Assembly: GCA_963969345.1 (NCBI GenBank)
Contig: OZ017766.1
Span: 7,130,001-7,194,000 of the forward strand
From: Turbatrix aceti
Taxonomy: Eukaryota > Nematoda > Chromadorea > Rhabditida > Panagrolaimidae
DNA: 64,000 nucleotides
Direction of reading: 5' to 3'
In this document: piece after piece, positions 22,573-34,006 of the stretch
How positions within the stretch are numbered: position 1 is the first letter of the stretch
How the letters are laid out: each line of letters begins with the position of its first letter
Translations under genes and position numbers: made by a program
Notes under the pieces: generated by a model
Databases searched by the model: none
What the model saw: only the letters and a program-made list of their open reading frames with translations
What the model was told of the DNA's origin: nothing

Positions 22573-23995
22573 ATGTCGCTGGTCGGCGCCGATGCGTCAC
22601 CTCAGGAATTCCTCGCTAACCTGACTGACGTAAAGATTCCCAACATTTCCGGCAACCAGGAATGGTTTAAAATCCCAGTTGTTAACAGATTCAACGATGA
22701 AATCCCAAAGTGAGTTTTTGTGTGAATTTAGGATATTTTTTTGATGATTTTTGACTTTAGGACCTTCGATTACCGCGCCAGACCGGTAATTTCCATCGGT
22801 GTAACAAAGATGAGCTTCCTGACTGAATCACGCGTGCCAGACATCAAAGGCTGCGACTGCGAGGGTGAAAAATGCGATCCAAGGAAATGCCTGTGTGAAA
22901 AACAGTCTTATCTAGACTTTGACGTCCATCAGCGTCGTTTTGACATGAAAAATCTGCCCAAACATCAGTGGCGCTTTGTCGTTGAATGCGGAAAGCATTG
23001 CGCATGCAAGGGACGATGTGGCCGGAAGTTTCTCCTCGGGCACACTCCCAAATACCAATTTATTGACTACATCTCGGTTGCTAAGGGCTTTGGCGTTCGA
23101 TCGGCCCAAACGATTCGGCGCGGATCCATTGTATCGGAGTACTGCGGATCGTTCATCGTGGCGCCCGAAGAGGAAAGACAGTACCACAACAGTTACCAGT
23201 ATACCCTCAAAGATGTGAGTTTTTTGTTGGAAAAGGGAAATTTTATCGTAAAATACCTATTTTTGTGTCGTAACAAAAGTAACGTTCTTTCATGTTTTTT
23301 ATCGTATCTGAAGTAACATTTTTCTGTCGTGTCAAAAGTAACATCTTTCTGTCGTATCAAAAGTAATGTTTTTTGTCGTATACGAAGTAACATTTTTCTG
23401 TCGTATCAAAAGTAACGGTTTTTCATGTTTTTTTATCGTATTTGAAGTAACGTTTTTCAATCGTATCGAAAGTAACGTTTTTCAATCGTATCAAAAGTAA
23501 TGTTTTTCTTTCGTTTTTTCGTGTCAAAAGTAATATTTTTTCACCGTAAACGCTTTTTCGTGGTTTTATATTATATTTACTCTTGGCCTAAAATTTCAGC
23601 GGGAGGATCGCGAGTACCTCATCGACGGGGGTAACGAGGGCAACATTGCCCGCTTCTACTCCCATTCCTGCAACCCCAATCTCGTCAGCGTCCTCGTTCA
23701 GACGTCCATTCAAACGAAAAAATACGTCCCAACACCGCGGGTCGTCTTTCTCGCTTCCCGGAATATTATCCGCGGCGACGAGCTCTGCATCAACTACGGA
23801 GAAGACTTTTTCCAGGGCAAGGATTGTTTTTGCTTCGAAGTTGACTGCTTTTCGCCTCCACCGATACATAAGTTCTCGAAGCCTTCCCGTCGCGAGGATC
23901 CGTGGTACCACAACCGGAAGTTGACCTACGTTCACCGCAGGGTCATTGCTTCGAATGCCAAAGATCTCGACGATGTTATAATCGAAGTTGACTAA
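22573..23995 (+). CDS. SET-domain histone lysine methyltransferase, SUV39/G9a type
   Basis: Predicted S-adenosylmethionine-dependent lysine methyltransferase, most like H3K9 enzymes. Exons 22573-22709, 22761-23214 and 23600-23995 join cleanly (phases 2 and 0) into 328 residues. The pre-SET zinc cluster begins at residues 77-91 (C77, C79, C84, C89, C91) and continues with CGKHCACKGRC. The SET core follows: GFGVRSAQTI, YCGSF, then RFYSHSCNPN at about 215-224 (the RFxNHSCxPN AdoMet-binding motif with Ser for Asn) and GDELCINYGEDF at the catalytic tyrosine. A compact post-SET CFCFEVDC (CxCxxxxC) is present. There is no chromodomain, ankyrin or MBD region, so it is a minimal enzyme as in several nematode SET proteins. 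It lies convergent to the LMBR1 gene. Confidence 0.92.
23216..23560. repeat. CGTATCAAAAGTAACGTTTTT tandem repeat in the SET gene intron
   Basis: About ten units of 24-40 bases with tcgtatcaaaagtaacg and ttttctg or tttttca spacers. The reverse-complement family recurs at 26200-26450 and 31400-31710, always in introns. Confidence 0.85.
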
Positions 23996-24302
23996 TGTGA
24001 GTGATTTTTTGTTCTCTTTTCCATGTTTTTTTGTTCTCCTGAAAATCGGGTATTTTTTCGCACTTTTTTTGTTTATGAACGTATTTTGTTAACATACTCA
24101 GTTTATTATGGGTCCATTATGTATTTACAACAAACAATACAGCTGGAATTTTCGAAGGGATGACAAGTTCATTAATTAATTAATCAAATCAATCAAAAAT
24201 GGATACCACGTCTTTTTTGGAGGAAAACACGCAAACAACAACAAAAATTGTATAAAACATTGTGCCAGTTATTTTAAGAGTCAGAAAGGGGGGGGGGGTT
24301 AT
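23996..24302. other. Short convergent 3' flank
   Basis: AT-rich sequence between the stops of the SET gene and the LMBR1 gene, with aattaattaattaatcaa near 24174 and a poly-G tract near 24290. No gene is seen. Confidence 0.5.
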
Positions 24303-26875
24303 TCATTCGCCTTTGGCATGAGCCGCCGTCATCGAAGACGAAGGCGCGTAGGACGACCGTCTTCGATGACGCGTAACAGCGGTGATCCGCCTGACAATCT
24401 CCCTTCTGACAGGCAGCGTAAATTTGTTGGCAAGAGTCAGGACACTCAGGACGGCAAAGAGAACATTGTACGAGACGATTAGGGAGAAATTTGAGATCCA
24501 GTCAAGGCGCCCGTAGGCACCGAGTAAGTCGAAAGACGTGATTCCAAGGGTCCGAGCGAGGACGGGCAACGCACTGGACAGGAGCAGGATGAGTCCGCAG
24601 TTGCCGATGATGCTCGTCATCGAGGTGGTGGATTTTCGGGGACGACAGCCACGAAGCAGTGGCATCGAGTACACGCCAACCACGGATGCTACCATTATGT
24701 ACCTGAAAAAATAACAGTGTGCACAAAAAATTTTTTCTCAATTTTTTTTTGACCAAATTTTTTGTTATCAAAATTTTATTACCAAAAATTTGTTTTTTTT
24801 TGTTTTAGCAGTTCCAAAAATTTTATTCTGTGCGAACAAATAAATTGAAAAACTTGTTCGCGAACAAAAACAAACAGGAAATTTTTTTCATGAACGTAAA
24901 AAAAATCAAGATGGACTTACAGAAGAATGACGGTCTCCACACAGGCTCCGATGATGCCAAAAGTGTGCCTGGCGTGTACCTCGACGTACTGAACGTACAT
25001 CGGGAGTGCTCGGAAGCCGAAGAGGAGCTGGAGGGTGTTTACCAAAACGATGGAAACCGATAACAGCTGAAAACAGATAAAAGTAGCAGTTTAACTAACG
25101 TCTGTCTAAAAAGTCATAAAAGGACGAAAAACCAATCAGTTGGGTAATAAAATCAGTAAAAAACAACATTTCCCGACTGAACACCAAAAAAAGAAAAGAA
25201 AAAACAACTTACAGTGAGTAACAAAAGGAGTAGGACAACGATTGGATATTTGAGAAGTTCAAAAACATAGGTTATACGTTGTACAATAAACCTAAATCTG
25301 GGAAAACGACTCGTTGGGGGCGAAGGCAGACGCGTTGAATCCAGAAAACAGCAACTATTGCTCACGCCTGGAACATGGCCGTTAACGATGACGAATCCAT
25401 TTTCACGTCGACTGTCTGCGAGGTACCGTAACCGTCGGACATCTTCGTCGACCGAGGCGTCATCGATTCTGGACGAATTGCCGGATGAAGAAGTCAGCAA
25501 TCCAGAAAAGACGTCGAAGATCTTGGACAGTCCATAAGGCGTGGAAACGAGGAGAATGCACACGCCGATGAACGATGACATAGAATAAATCGCTGACATG
25601 GACAGCGAAAAAAAGACGGATCCCAGAATGACGAGAAGCACGAGAACGAGGCAGCAGACAGCGACACTCTCCAAAACCCGTGCTTGTACGGATGTCGTGC
25701 GATTTGTCATGAAACTGAATCCCTGAGATTCGAGAAAAAAGTAGGCAAATGGGAGGAGAAAGAAGAGGGAGAGGTTGCTCAGGAAAAAAATGTACGTCCA
25801 CATTGAATTGATCAGCGACCAGTTGAGCCATTGAAGGTAGTAGTTATCGGGGTAGAGCAGGAGCACTTCTGAGCCAAGGATGGAAAATGGTAGAAGGGTC
25901 ACAGCTCCGATCGAGGTCGCAAGTGAGCATGCACAGATCCAAATCCTAAACAAACAGGACAGGCACGTAAAAAACTGGCCTAAAAAAATCCAAATAGGTA
26001 AAACTTACGATATTCTGTAGACATGAAAATCTTCGACGCCAGCGTAGAGTTCATCGTTATCGGTCTTGGTTTTGAAAAATTGAATCATCCAGTATGATGA
26101 CAGGTAAATAACCACGTAGAGCAGCCATATGATCTGAAAAGTCGTAAAAAGTGGTGAAAAATAACAAAAACGAGAAAAAAAAAGCAACGTGTACCTAAAA
26201 AAACTTTTACGACGAAAAAAATGTTACTTCTTATCCGAGAAAACGATGAAAAAATGTTACTTTTGAAACGATAGAAAAATATTACTTTTGATACGATAGA
26301 AAATATGGAAAAACGTTACTTTCGATAGTAAAGAAAAATATTACTTTTGATACGATAGAAAATGTGTAAGAACGTTACTTTTGGTACGACACAAAAGCCT
26401 TTCTTTCGATGCGATACAAAAACGTTACATTCCATACGATAAAAAAAACCGGTAGTTTTTACGACAAAAAATTAGTCCTTCTTTCAAAAAAAAACATTAT
26501 CAGAAATTGTTGAAAATTTTCTTAGTCCACAAACAAGTCGTTAACGAAATTAATTTACTAATTAACAAATAAATTGATATGAAAAGCGGAACTTACAATG
26601 TGTTTGCGAACAAAACTGTCAAATTCAGTTTCGTCAAATTCGTTCGTTACATCCGGCATAACCGGCGAGATATTCTTTTGTACAGGACGTGTGACGTCAT
26701 CGTGAGTCGTTGCCCACAGGAAAGATACGACTGTCCACAGATACTCCACAGTGCCGAAGATCTGTAAAAAAAAAAATATATATATACTGCGATAAATGCC
26801 GTTAAAATAATTTTAATAAAACCCGCGCACCACGAATAAGTGCACAAGTGCGAAGAAGGGAAGTCGAGGATGCAT
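24303..26875 (-). CDS. LMBR1/LIMR-family multipass membrane protein
   Basis: Member of the LMBR1 family (limb region 1 and lipocalin-interacting membrane receptor). Exons on the minus strand are 26875-26831, 26761-26597, 26133-26009, 25945-25213, 25066-24921 and 24702-24303; phases match at all five joins, giving 537 residues, slightly longer than the usual 490. Conserved blocks are evident: FDSFVRKHI before the second membrane segment, LLPFSILGSEVLLLYP, NYYLQWLNWSLI, SNLSLFFLLPFAYFFLE, and near the end GVYSMPLL with IIGNCGLILLLSSALPVLARTLG and FDLLGAYGRLDW. About nine hydrophobic spans are visible. The extra length is a serine and charge-rich loop in exon 4 (around NSSRIDDASVDEDVRR). The first exon (MHPRLPFFALVHLFV) is the least certain part. 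Confidence 0.9.
26200..26450. repeat. GTTACTTTTGATACGATAGAAAA tandem repeat
   Basis: About seven units, the reverse complement of the array in the SET gene intron, here in intron 2 of the LMBR1 gene. Confidence 0.85.
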
Positions 26876-27941
26876 ATTGACGGATCATCAGTTTTTTATT
26901 GGGTGGAAAAGGATAAAAAAGAGTATGTCGAAAAAAATGGTATATAAAGCCGCTTTCATACATGCATGCAAATATTGGACGTAAAACAAATGCGGAACGA
27001 AGAAGAAGCGGCGAAAAGCGTGCATCGTTGCAGGACACTTTTTTGTGGCATTCCTCGACAGAACTTATAAAAATTAGCGGCGCACTAGTTTTTATTTTAT
27101 TATCTATCTTGCAAGGTGCAAAGTCCACAAAGCAACGTGTTCTGTTGATATATTTGCGAGTATGTACTTGTTCGCACCAGACAACCTATAGAGTATATGT
27201 GATCACTGACTGACATGACAGCTGGCGGCTGCTCCACTCCGCGCTCCGTTCAGTTTTTCTGCGCGCACACAACCAAAAAATTGGTTATAACCAGCGCATC
27301 ATTTTCAGGGGGGGAGGGAAGGATCCGTCAGGTAGGTGGGTCACGCGAAGGAGGAGGGAGGGGAGGGGAGTCCACGAGGACAACGACAACAAAACGAAGG
27401 ACCTGTCTGCTTTCTTGTCGTTTTTTTAGATTTTTGCACGCATTTTGGAGGTTATGAGTGTTATTTATTTTTATCATTATCGTAATGCACCCCGATGCAT
27501 CGGGGGAGGGGGCAAGGTGCAAGGAATCACTATCAGTCTCCAAGGGAAATGTTTTAAAAAAATGCACGCCACAATTGACGATTGACAATTATCCTGATCA
27601 CCAGGATACATTAATTTTAGGCTAACAAGGTTTTTACGGTTTTTACAACTTGCTTTTTTCACTCACTAACACCTTTTTTTGGCAAAAAAGTGTTTATTAG
27701 CGCGCGCGCGGTGACTAATCAGTCAGTCAGTGACTGATAAAGGCCAGGCAATTAATTCGTGCGCTCCAGCTAGCTAATTTGCCAAAGGCCAATGCATTTT
27801 CCGTACTTTGGTCGTTTTTGAATGCTATAACCTTTTTTGAATTCGCCTTGGTTCTGGGAACTATTATATAATAGCAGGCAGCAAAGAACGTATAACTACG
27901 AAACTAAGAAATGTTATCGTAAACTGAGGCTGAACTGAGGT

Positions 27942-27988
27942 GAGGCTTTTGAAGCGAATGTTTGGCAAAAGTTCGCTTCAAGAGCCTC
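27942..27988. repeat. 17-bp-arm hairpin
   Basis: gaggcttttgaagcgaa and ttcgcttcaagagcctc pair with a single mismatch around a 13-base loop. The arm sequence ttttgaagcgaa recurs in the nearby duplicated copy at about 28127. Confidence 0.7.
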
Positions 27989-28807
27989 AAAATATCGTAG
28001 GACAAAATGTCGTGAAAAATCGTTTGGCAAAACACGAAACAGTTATTTACGATATTTTTTTCTTATATTGCCTATTTCACGTGATAAAACTATAGTATAC
28101 GTGTTGTTATCGTAAACTTTGGCTTTTGAAGCGAACGTTTCCAAAATGTGAACGTAAAAAAACATGACAGTTGACTTCAGTTATTTACGATATTTTTTTT
28201 CATTTTGGCCTATTCCACGTGCTAAAAACGTGTTGCGCATATTTGGACAGATTTTCAGGCGTTCACGCGACGCGACACCTGCAGCTGCGCAAAAACGTGA
28301 GAGTTCCGGTATCCAAGCGCGCTCTGGGGTTCGTTTTCGTTTCCATAGTGTCTCTAGGGAGCTATATTTACCTACAACATTTTTTTTACCGCAGTTAAAT
28401 ATATTTAAAAGCTCAGTGCACTCGCTGCCAGTAACGATGATGAGGAATAGGGAGGAGGAGGAAACGAACGCGAACGCAGTTGCCCCCACCACCACCACCA
28501 TCATCAGCCAGCCAGCCAGCGGCAGAGGAGTGTTGGCAGCGTTGCTTGAACCCCCATCGGTTCGGTTCAGCTGGTTGGCTGTTGCGATCAATACACTCCG
28601 GCCTGTCCGAGTCCCAGGAGGAACACGCGTCAATGCAAAGAAAAGCGATGATCTTTGCCAAGCTTTTTCCCTTGACTCGCCTCCTCCGCCGCGAGCGTCA
28701 TCTGACAATTGGGAAAAGGTGTAGGTGCACATGTATGCGTACGCGTGGGGCAATAAAATAGGCCACGTGCGGTTCCCGGGTACCGCTATCAATTAACCCA
28801 CAAGAAG

Positions 28808-29398
28808 TGTGTCGGGGGATATTTTTGGAAATTCTTCATGACTTTTTCCAAAATGTAGCTTTTACTATGAAAATTTTTTATTGTAAAATTTAGTTGCCTG
28901 AAGCATGGTTTGGCAGAGTTACGGTTGCCGGAAATCGCGTTTTTGCTATTTTTGACGATTTTTGGAATGTTGTAGCTAAAAAAACTGCCGCTTTTGCAGA
29001 GTCGGGGTAAAAATTGATTCGACGTGATTTTTTATGGAGAATCCGAGAAAAATATAAAAATATAGTGTTATCACCTTGAAAAATTCCGAAAAGTACATTC
29101 AAAAATTGTCACAATGGCAACATTTGTTTCGGCATTTTTCAACATGATAACCCAATATTTTTATATTTTTCTCGGTTTCTCTATAAAAAATCACGTCGAT
29201 CAATTTTTACCTCAGCTTTGAAAATGCCGTAGTTTTTTAGCCACAACATGCCAAAAATGGCAAAAACGCAATTTCCGGCAACCGAAACTCTGCTAAATCA
29301 TGCTTCAGGCAACTACATTTCACAGTAAAAATTTTTCATAGTAAAAGCTATATTTTGGAAAAATTTCATGAAGAATTTCCAAAATGTCCCCTGACACA
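28808..29398. repeat. Long-inverted-repeat (foldback) element, copy 2
   Basis: About 590 bases with arms of about 270 bases. The left end tgtgtcgggggatatttttgg mirrors the right end, whose complement reads tgtgtcaggggacattttgg. The centre carries cttgaaaaattccg and cggcatttttcaa. A clear target duplication was not identified. Confidence 0.9.
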
Positions 29399-29604
29399 TT
29401 CTCTTTACTCGTCAACCAACCCGGTTGCCCCGAGAAAACAACCTAACAACCCTTGGGTGTTGTCGTAATTGGATCATGTGTCTTTACGACAGCAGCAGTC
29501 AAGCACAAAACAGTAATATAAAAATAACAGGACACGCATGAGACGTGAGATCAGGCAAGCATTTGGCAAAAAGTAATATCATTGGCTGGCAAAAATGTAT
29601 AATT

Positions 29605-32152
29605 TCAAGGCAAAGAATCACCGTCGGCTTCGGAAGACTCGTCATCGTCGGCGCCATCGCCGGTGTCGACGTCGTTGGCAGTGGTGTAATTTTGTCGGAG
29701 ATAGACAACGGCACGTGGTCTGAGAATATTGGTTGTGCCGTTGTTTTGAGCACTCAATCGTAGCCTTGCAAGACGACTTTCAAAAACTTTGATTGCATAA
29801 TCGTAAAGCTGTATATCGAGATAGTTTTTAGCGCGAATGGCCTTCATTTCGAGGGGCGTGATCGCCGTGTCATGGGATTTGGACTTGTTCCAGTCCGCGA
29901 GATTCCGTGTGAACCTGAAACGTAAATATTTCACATGAAGAAAAAGAAAAAAAAATTAAGGCCATAAAAATAGAAGACAGAAATTTGTCAAAAACCCATA
30001 AAAAGACCAAATGTGAAGAAAACTGTTAAAATTATTATTCATGATACAAACAAAATTCATGTTTTTTCGCATCAAAAACAAATTGCGGGGGTTCTTTTTG
30101 TTAAAATTGCATCAATTTAAAAAAAAGAAGCCATAATAAAATCGTTCATAAAATACAAAAACTGCATTGATTTGCCTATAAAAACCTAAAAATGTCCCAA
30201 AAAACAAAAAATGCTCAAAAGCTCAAAATCATTCTAAAATGAGAAAAACTTTATTTCTTTTTCCAAAAAAAAACCTAATATCGTCCGAAAAAACTAAAAT
30301 TGCATTGTTTTGTCCAAAATTGTCCACAAAAAAATTAGCATATTTTGCCTAAAAAAGCTCCAAATCGTCCTCAAAAGACAAAAACTGCAAAATTATGCCA
30401 AAAAACCCAAAAACGTTCAAAAAACCGACAACGGCATTAATTTGCCCAAAAAACCCCCCTCAAACAAAAAAATGCATTTTGGTGCAAATCTGATCAAAAA
30501 AAACTAATTTGCGTTAATTTTGGGTTTTTGGCATTTTGATTTGCCCATAAAAACTCAAATTTGTCCTCAAAAGATAATAACTGGAAAAATTTTCCTAAAA
30601 AATCAAAATCGTACACAAAAGACAAAAACTGTATTTTTTCCCAAAAACCCCAAAAATAATCTCCAAAAAACCAACCTGAGCTGAAAAACCTCCTCAAACA
30701 TGAGCTGGCTCTCTTCCATCCTCTCCTTGATGCCAAAATACGCAAAATTCCTCAAATTGGATTTGGCACTTTCCAGAATAATACGATCCCGCGTAGTTGC
30801 GTTCATCGTGCCTCTATCGTAACAGTTGACCAGTGTCAGATCAGCGAGCATCCGAGTCTGTCTGTTGAATGCCATATTATACGGGCACGCGAGGAATTCA
30901 TCGAGCAAAACTCCTTCCCACCCAACTTCCGGATCAAAGCACATCGGAAGCTGATCCGGCGTCGGTGGACGCCCATTGCACACATGCCGACTCCCACGCC
31001 ACGTCGCTCCGCGATTCACGTGACGGTACTCGCTGATGAATCGTTCGATCGGGTCCCGAAGAAAAGTGGTATAAAAGTAGCGGCGTTTACGATGCGCGCC
31101 TTCTTTTTTGTCCATGACGTGATCGACGCATCCGGAAGCCGAGAGTTCGGTGAAATCGGCATGGAGACCACAGGCCCAGCCGGTGGAGTACCGGGAAAAC
31201 AGCCAGTACTCTTTGTCCGTCGTGCCGGGACGCAGACACGTGCAGCGCTTCTTGCCGACGTTGCACGTGCAGGGACGACTGATGTTCAGGTGATTGACCA
31301 GAAAGCGCTCGAAACTGGTGCCAGCGGTTTTCTGCATGTGAAGGAATACGATCACATCTCGGCCGTCGATGTCAAATCTGGAAAAGGAAAAAATATCGTA
31401 AAAAAGTAACACACATTTTACGATGAATAAAAAATGTTACTCGAGTAAGATTCTGCTGATCAATTTTTGTTACTTTTCGAAATCGTAATAACAAAATTTA
31501 CGGTATTGCAGATCGATTTGTGTTACTTTTCTTTTCGGGGAGATAACTCAAAATTTACGGTATCGCTGTTCGATTTGTATTACTTTTCAGAATCGTAATA
31601 ACAAATGTTACGGTATCGCTGTTCGATTTTTGTTACTTTTCGGTATCGTAACGGTACCGCAGTTTGATTTTTGTTATTTTTAACTCAAAAGCTGTCGTTT
31701 TATTACGTTCTTTCTCAATCGAACGTAACTCATAGATTACGTTTACCCTCAAATGAACGTGACTCATAGGTAACGTTCACTTTCAATTAAACGTAACTCA
31801 CTGGAGTGCACATTTCAGTTTTACACGTTTAACAAAAACCAGTTCAGACCAACCTGTTATCGCTGTCCTCGAAAATCCTGTTAAACGATAGGTTCCACTT
31901 GACATAGAGACTTGGCTTATAGCTTTTAGCGAGACTGTTCTTGAACGCAAAGGCTCGCATCTCATCGAGACTGTATCGTGTCGTAAAGGCATAATTGCTC
32001 AACGAATACGGCCCATCGTGGTCAAAATCGATGAGTAGGTAGGTAGCAAGCAGTCCGATGCACAGACATATCGCAATAGCGCCCAGGAGGTAGGATTTGC
32101 CGCTGCTGCCAGTGCCCGTGAGCCGGAAGTATCGTAGGCGATCAGGCTTCAT
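29605..32152 (-). CDS. hst-6: Heparan sulfate 6-O-sulfotransferase
   Basis: Golgi type II membrane enzyme that moves sulfate from PAPS to C6 of glucosamine in heparan sulfate. Exons on the minus strand are 32152-31854, 31377-30676 and 29914-29605; both joins split an AGG/AGA arginine codon after AG, and the product is 436 residues. A signal anchor spans about residues 21-43 (LLGAIAICLCIGLLATYLL). The 5'-phosphosulfate site is FLHMQKTAGTSFERF at residues 111-125 (K116 would be the catalytic lysine). The 3'-phosphate site is FLRDPIERFISEYRH. The cysteine-rich CTCNVGKKRCTC insert and WTC-type CGLHAD region match the HS6ST family, not the 2-O or 3-O enzymes. The C-terminus is acidic (DDDESSEADGD). 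The gene starts 316 bases from the divergent SARAF gene, so the two may share a promoter region. Confidence 0.93.
29915..30675. other. A-rich intron of the HS6ST gene
   Basis: Plus-strand A runs with recurring words (aaaaactgcatt, cctaaaaa, tttgcc). No coding signal seen. Confidence 0.5.
31400..31710. repeat. GTTACTTTTCGGTATCGTAA tandem repeat in HS6ST intron
   Basis: About six units of ttgttacttttcgg with tatcgtaa or gtatcgctgttcgattt. Related to the arrays at 23.2 and 26.2 kb. It is followed at 31720-31800 by a different short repeat containing gaacgtaactcat. Confidence 0.8.
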
Positions 32153-32468
32153 GTCCGATGCTCCAGGATATCCAATAGCCTGTCGTCCATCGTATTAGCT
32201 ATATTGGAACACCGATGAGGATATAGAGAGATCTTCCAGGATCGATCCGCGAATTCGCCGAAATTAGCCGCTTTTGTTTTGATTTTTCGTGCTGAAAACC
32301 CATCTTTGCGCACGCGCACGGAATGGGCCGAGCAAAAAGTTATGCTGACGAAGCACACGCTGCCTTGTTTTTCTTTCGTTTTTATCTCGAAGAACTCCTT
32401 ACTTTCATCACACGTCAGTTTATTTTTTTCTGTGGTGGATTGATTGTGGTGGCGGAATATTTGTCATC
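32153..32468. promoter_or_regulatory. Divergent HS6ST/SARAF promoter interval
   Basis: 316 bases between two divergent start codons. It must hold 5' leaders and promoter elements for at least one of the genes. No TATA box was recognised. Confidence 0.45.
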
Positions 32469-33705
32469 ATGATCATGTTCAAAATTTTCTTCTTTTTACT
32501 TTATTGTTTTATTTTTTCTCCTGGTAAGTGTTTGTGTTTTTTCTGGGTGTTATTGACTGATTTGGTCGCAAAAGGTTTCGGGAATCTCAGTTTTATACAA
32601 AAAACGAACTCTTCTCAGTTATTTCAAAAAATATCAATTTTCCTATCATTTTGAGTGTTTTTTCACAAAAAAAGGCGTTTTTATAGTTTTTTTTGTAACA
32701 AAAGATTTCTAGAAGCTCAGTTTTATAAAAAAAAGTTCGTTAATCAGTTATTTCAACATTTGGCCAATTTTCAAACCATTTTGACAGTTTTTTCCCCCAA
32801 AAAAGCAGAAGAATTGAATTCCAGGTGAAGCCAGTTTCTCAAAAGTCCGATTGACTGAAGTCCAGGTCCTGACCCTGCATCGAGGCGAGTACACAGCTGG
32901 TCGTCGATCGGCGCCCGTGCCACAACTGAGATGCGTCGGCGGTAGTGCCCAGGGCTACTTTACGCCCGAGACCGTTCAGTGCTACAACCGCGGCCACGAC
33001 GGCGTCGACGTTCAGTGGGAGTGCAAAGCGAAGATGCCAAGCGAATACGAGTTTGGAAAACTTCGGGTGACCTGTGAGGGTTTTGAATACCCAAAGGACC
33101 CTTACGTTCTCGGCGGCTCCTGCGGCCTCGAATACGAACTCAACATGTCGCCTCTCGGCACGGCAACTTACGGTCGAAAAACTGTCCCCGAAGACGAAAA
33201 TTCATGGATACTGACTTTTATTTACCTCCTCGTCGTCCTTTTTATTATTTACATCATCGTGATTACTCTGACGAATCCTCGACCCGGGTACGAAGGCGAC
33301 CGTGATCGTGGAAACGGTGATTATTGGGGTGGAGGAGGAGGAGGGGGTGGAGGCGGTTTTGACGATCGCAGACCCCCTCCACCTGGCTTCCGGGGATATC
33401 CTCCGTCCTATGATGAAGCTACCAAGGGTCCTCGGCCCTCCGCACCTCCTCCGGATCACGGCACCGGACCCGGATTCTGGTCGGGACTCGGAGTCGGCGC
33501 CCTGGGAGGATATTTCTTCGGAAACCGAAACGCGGGGACTGGCTACAATGGTGGAGCTTATCAGCGACGCAGGTACGCCCCACCGAATGGATATGACGGT
33601 CCTTCGTCGTCTTCTGCGTTCTACGGCGGAAACGGTGGTAGAAGTGGATCGTCTTCGTCGTCGACGCACGAATCAGGTGGATTTGGAGGAACTTCTCGGC
33701 GATAA
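32469..33705 (+). CDS. SARAF-like store-operated calcium entry regulator (TMEM66 family)
   Basis: Family role: an ER membrane protein that senses Ca2+ and promotes slow inactivation of STIM-dependent calcium entry. Exons 32469-32523 and 32825-33705 join in phase 1 to give 311 residues. The first exon is almost entirely signal peptide (FKIFFFLLYCFIF). The luminal domain has the family's cysteine pattern (PQLRCVGGSA, TVQCYNRG, VQWECKAKMP, VTCEGFEYP, GGSCGLEYEL). A single membrane span lies at about residues 146-168 (WILTFIYLLVVLFIIYIIV). The cytosolic tail is glycine, proline, serine and arginine-rich (GGGGGGGGGG, RRPPPPGFRGYPPSYDEA) as in other SARAFs. The 3' part of the gene and its 3' flank are duplicated downstream. 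Confidence 0.93.
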
Positions 33706-33798
33706 ACTGTGATTTTGAGAAAAACATGTATTGGCCGGCCATTTGGCGATTTTTTTGAATACGGTTTTTTATGCATCATGTTTTTTGTGAGCTGCATG

Positions 33799-33804
33799 AA
33801 TAAA
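33799..33804 (+). terminator. SARAF poly(A) signal
   Basis: AATAAA 93 bases after the SARAF stop codon. The same hexamer context (gcaggaataaatttga) is kept in the downstream duplicate. Confidence 0.65.
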
Positions 33805-33892
33805 TTTGATTTTTGTGAAAATTCGCATTGACACTAAATTGCCGTATCTTTTGAGAACGCGAGCGCTTCACCTCTCTGAGCGGCATTCACAC

Positions 33893-34006
33893 TAGGGTTC
33901 CCGTCCCCCACCCCCGTTTTCCGCGGGGAATCCCCCCCGCAACGATCTCTCTCCCCGTAAATCACCCCCCCCCCCGTAATGTAAACGGGAGGAGAGGGGA
34001 ACCCTA
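33893..34006. mobile_element. hAT-like MITE with 8-bp target duplication
   Basis: A 114-base insert flanked by direct repeats attcacac (33885-33892 and 34007-34014), with terminal inverted repeats tagggttccc and gggaaccct(a). The paralogous segment at 36632-36639 has a single attcacac and no insert, which is the empty site. An 8-bp duplication with a TAGGG-type end fits the hAT superfamily. The element is non-coding and C/G-run-rich. Confidence 0.88.

Larger units (their letters stand above)
26876..29604. other. Intergenic region between LMBR1 and HS6ST genes
   Basis: It contains the upstream flank of LMBR1, a GC-richer stretch near 28.2-28.8 kb whose open frame (28164-28724) shows no domain, a hairpin at 27942-27988, a diverged local duplication (27917-28060 and 28108-28235, both with gttatcgtaaact, ttttgaagcgaa and cagttatttacgatattttt) and a full foldback element. 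No gene is called. Confidence 0.5.

Noticed and set aside
28164..28724. 187-codon plus-strand frame between LMBR1 and HS6ST
   Set aside because: Overlapped by an equally long minus-strand frame, no domain, no splice context, low-complexity codons.
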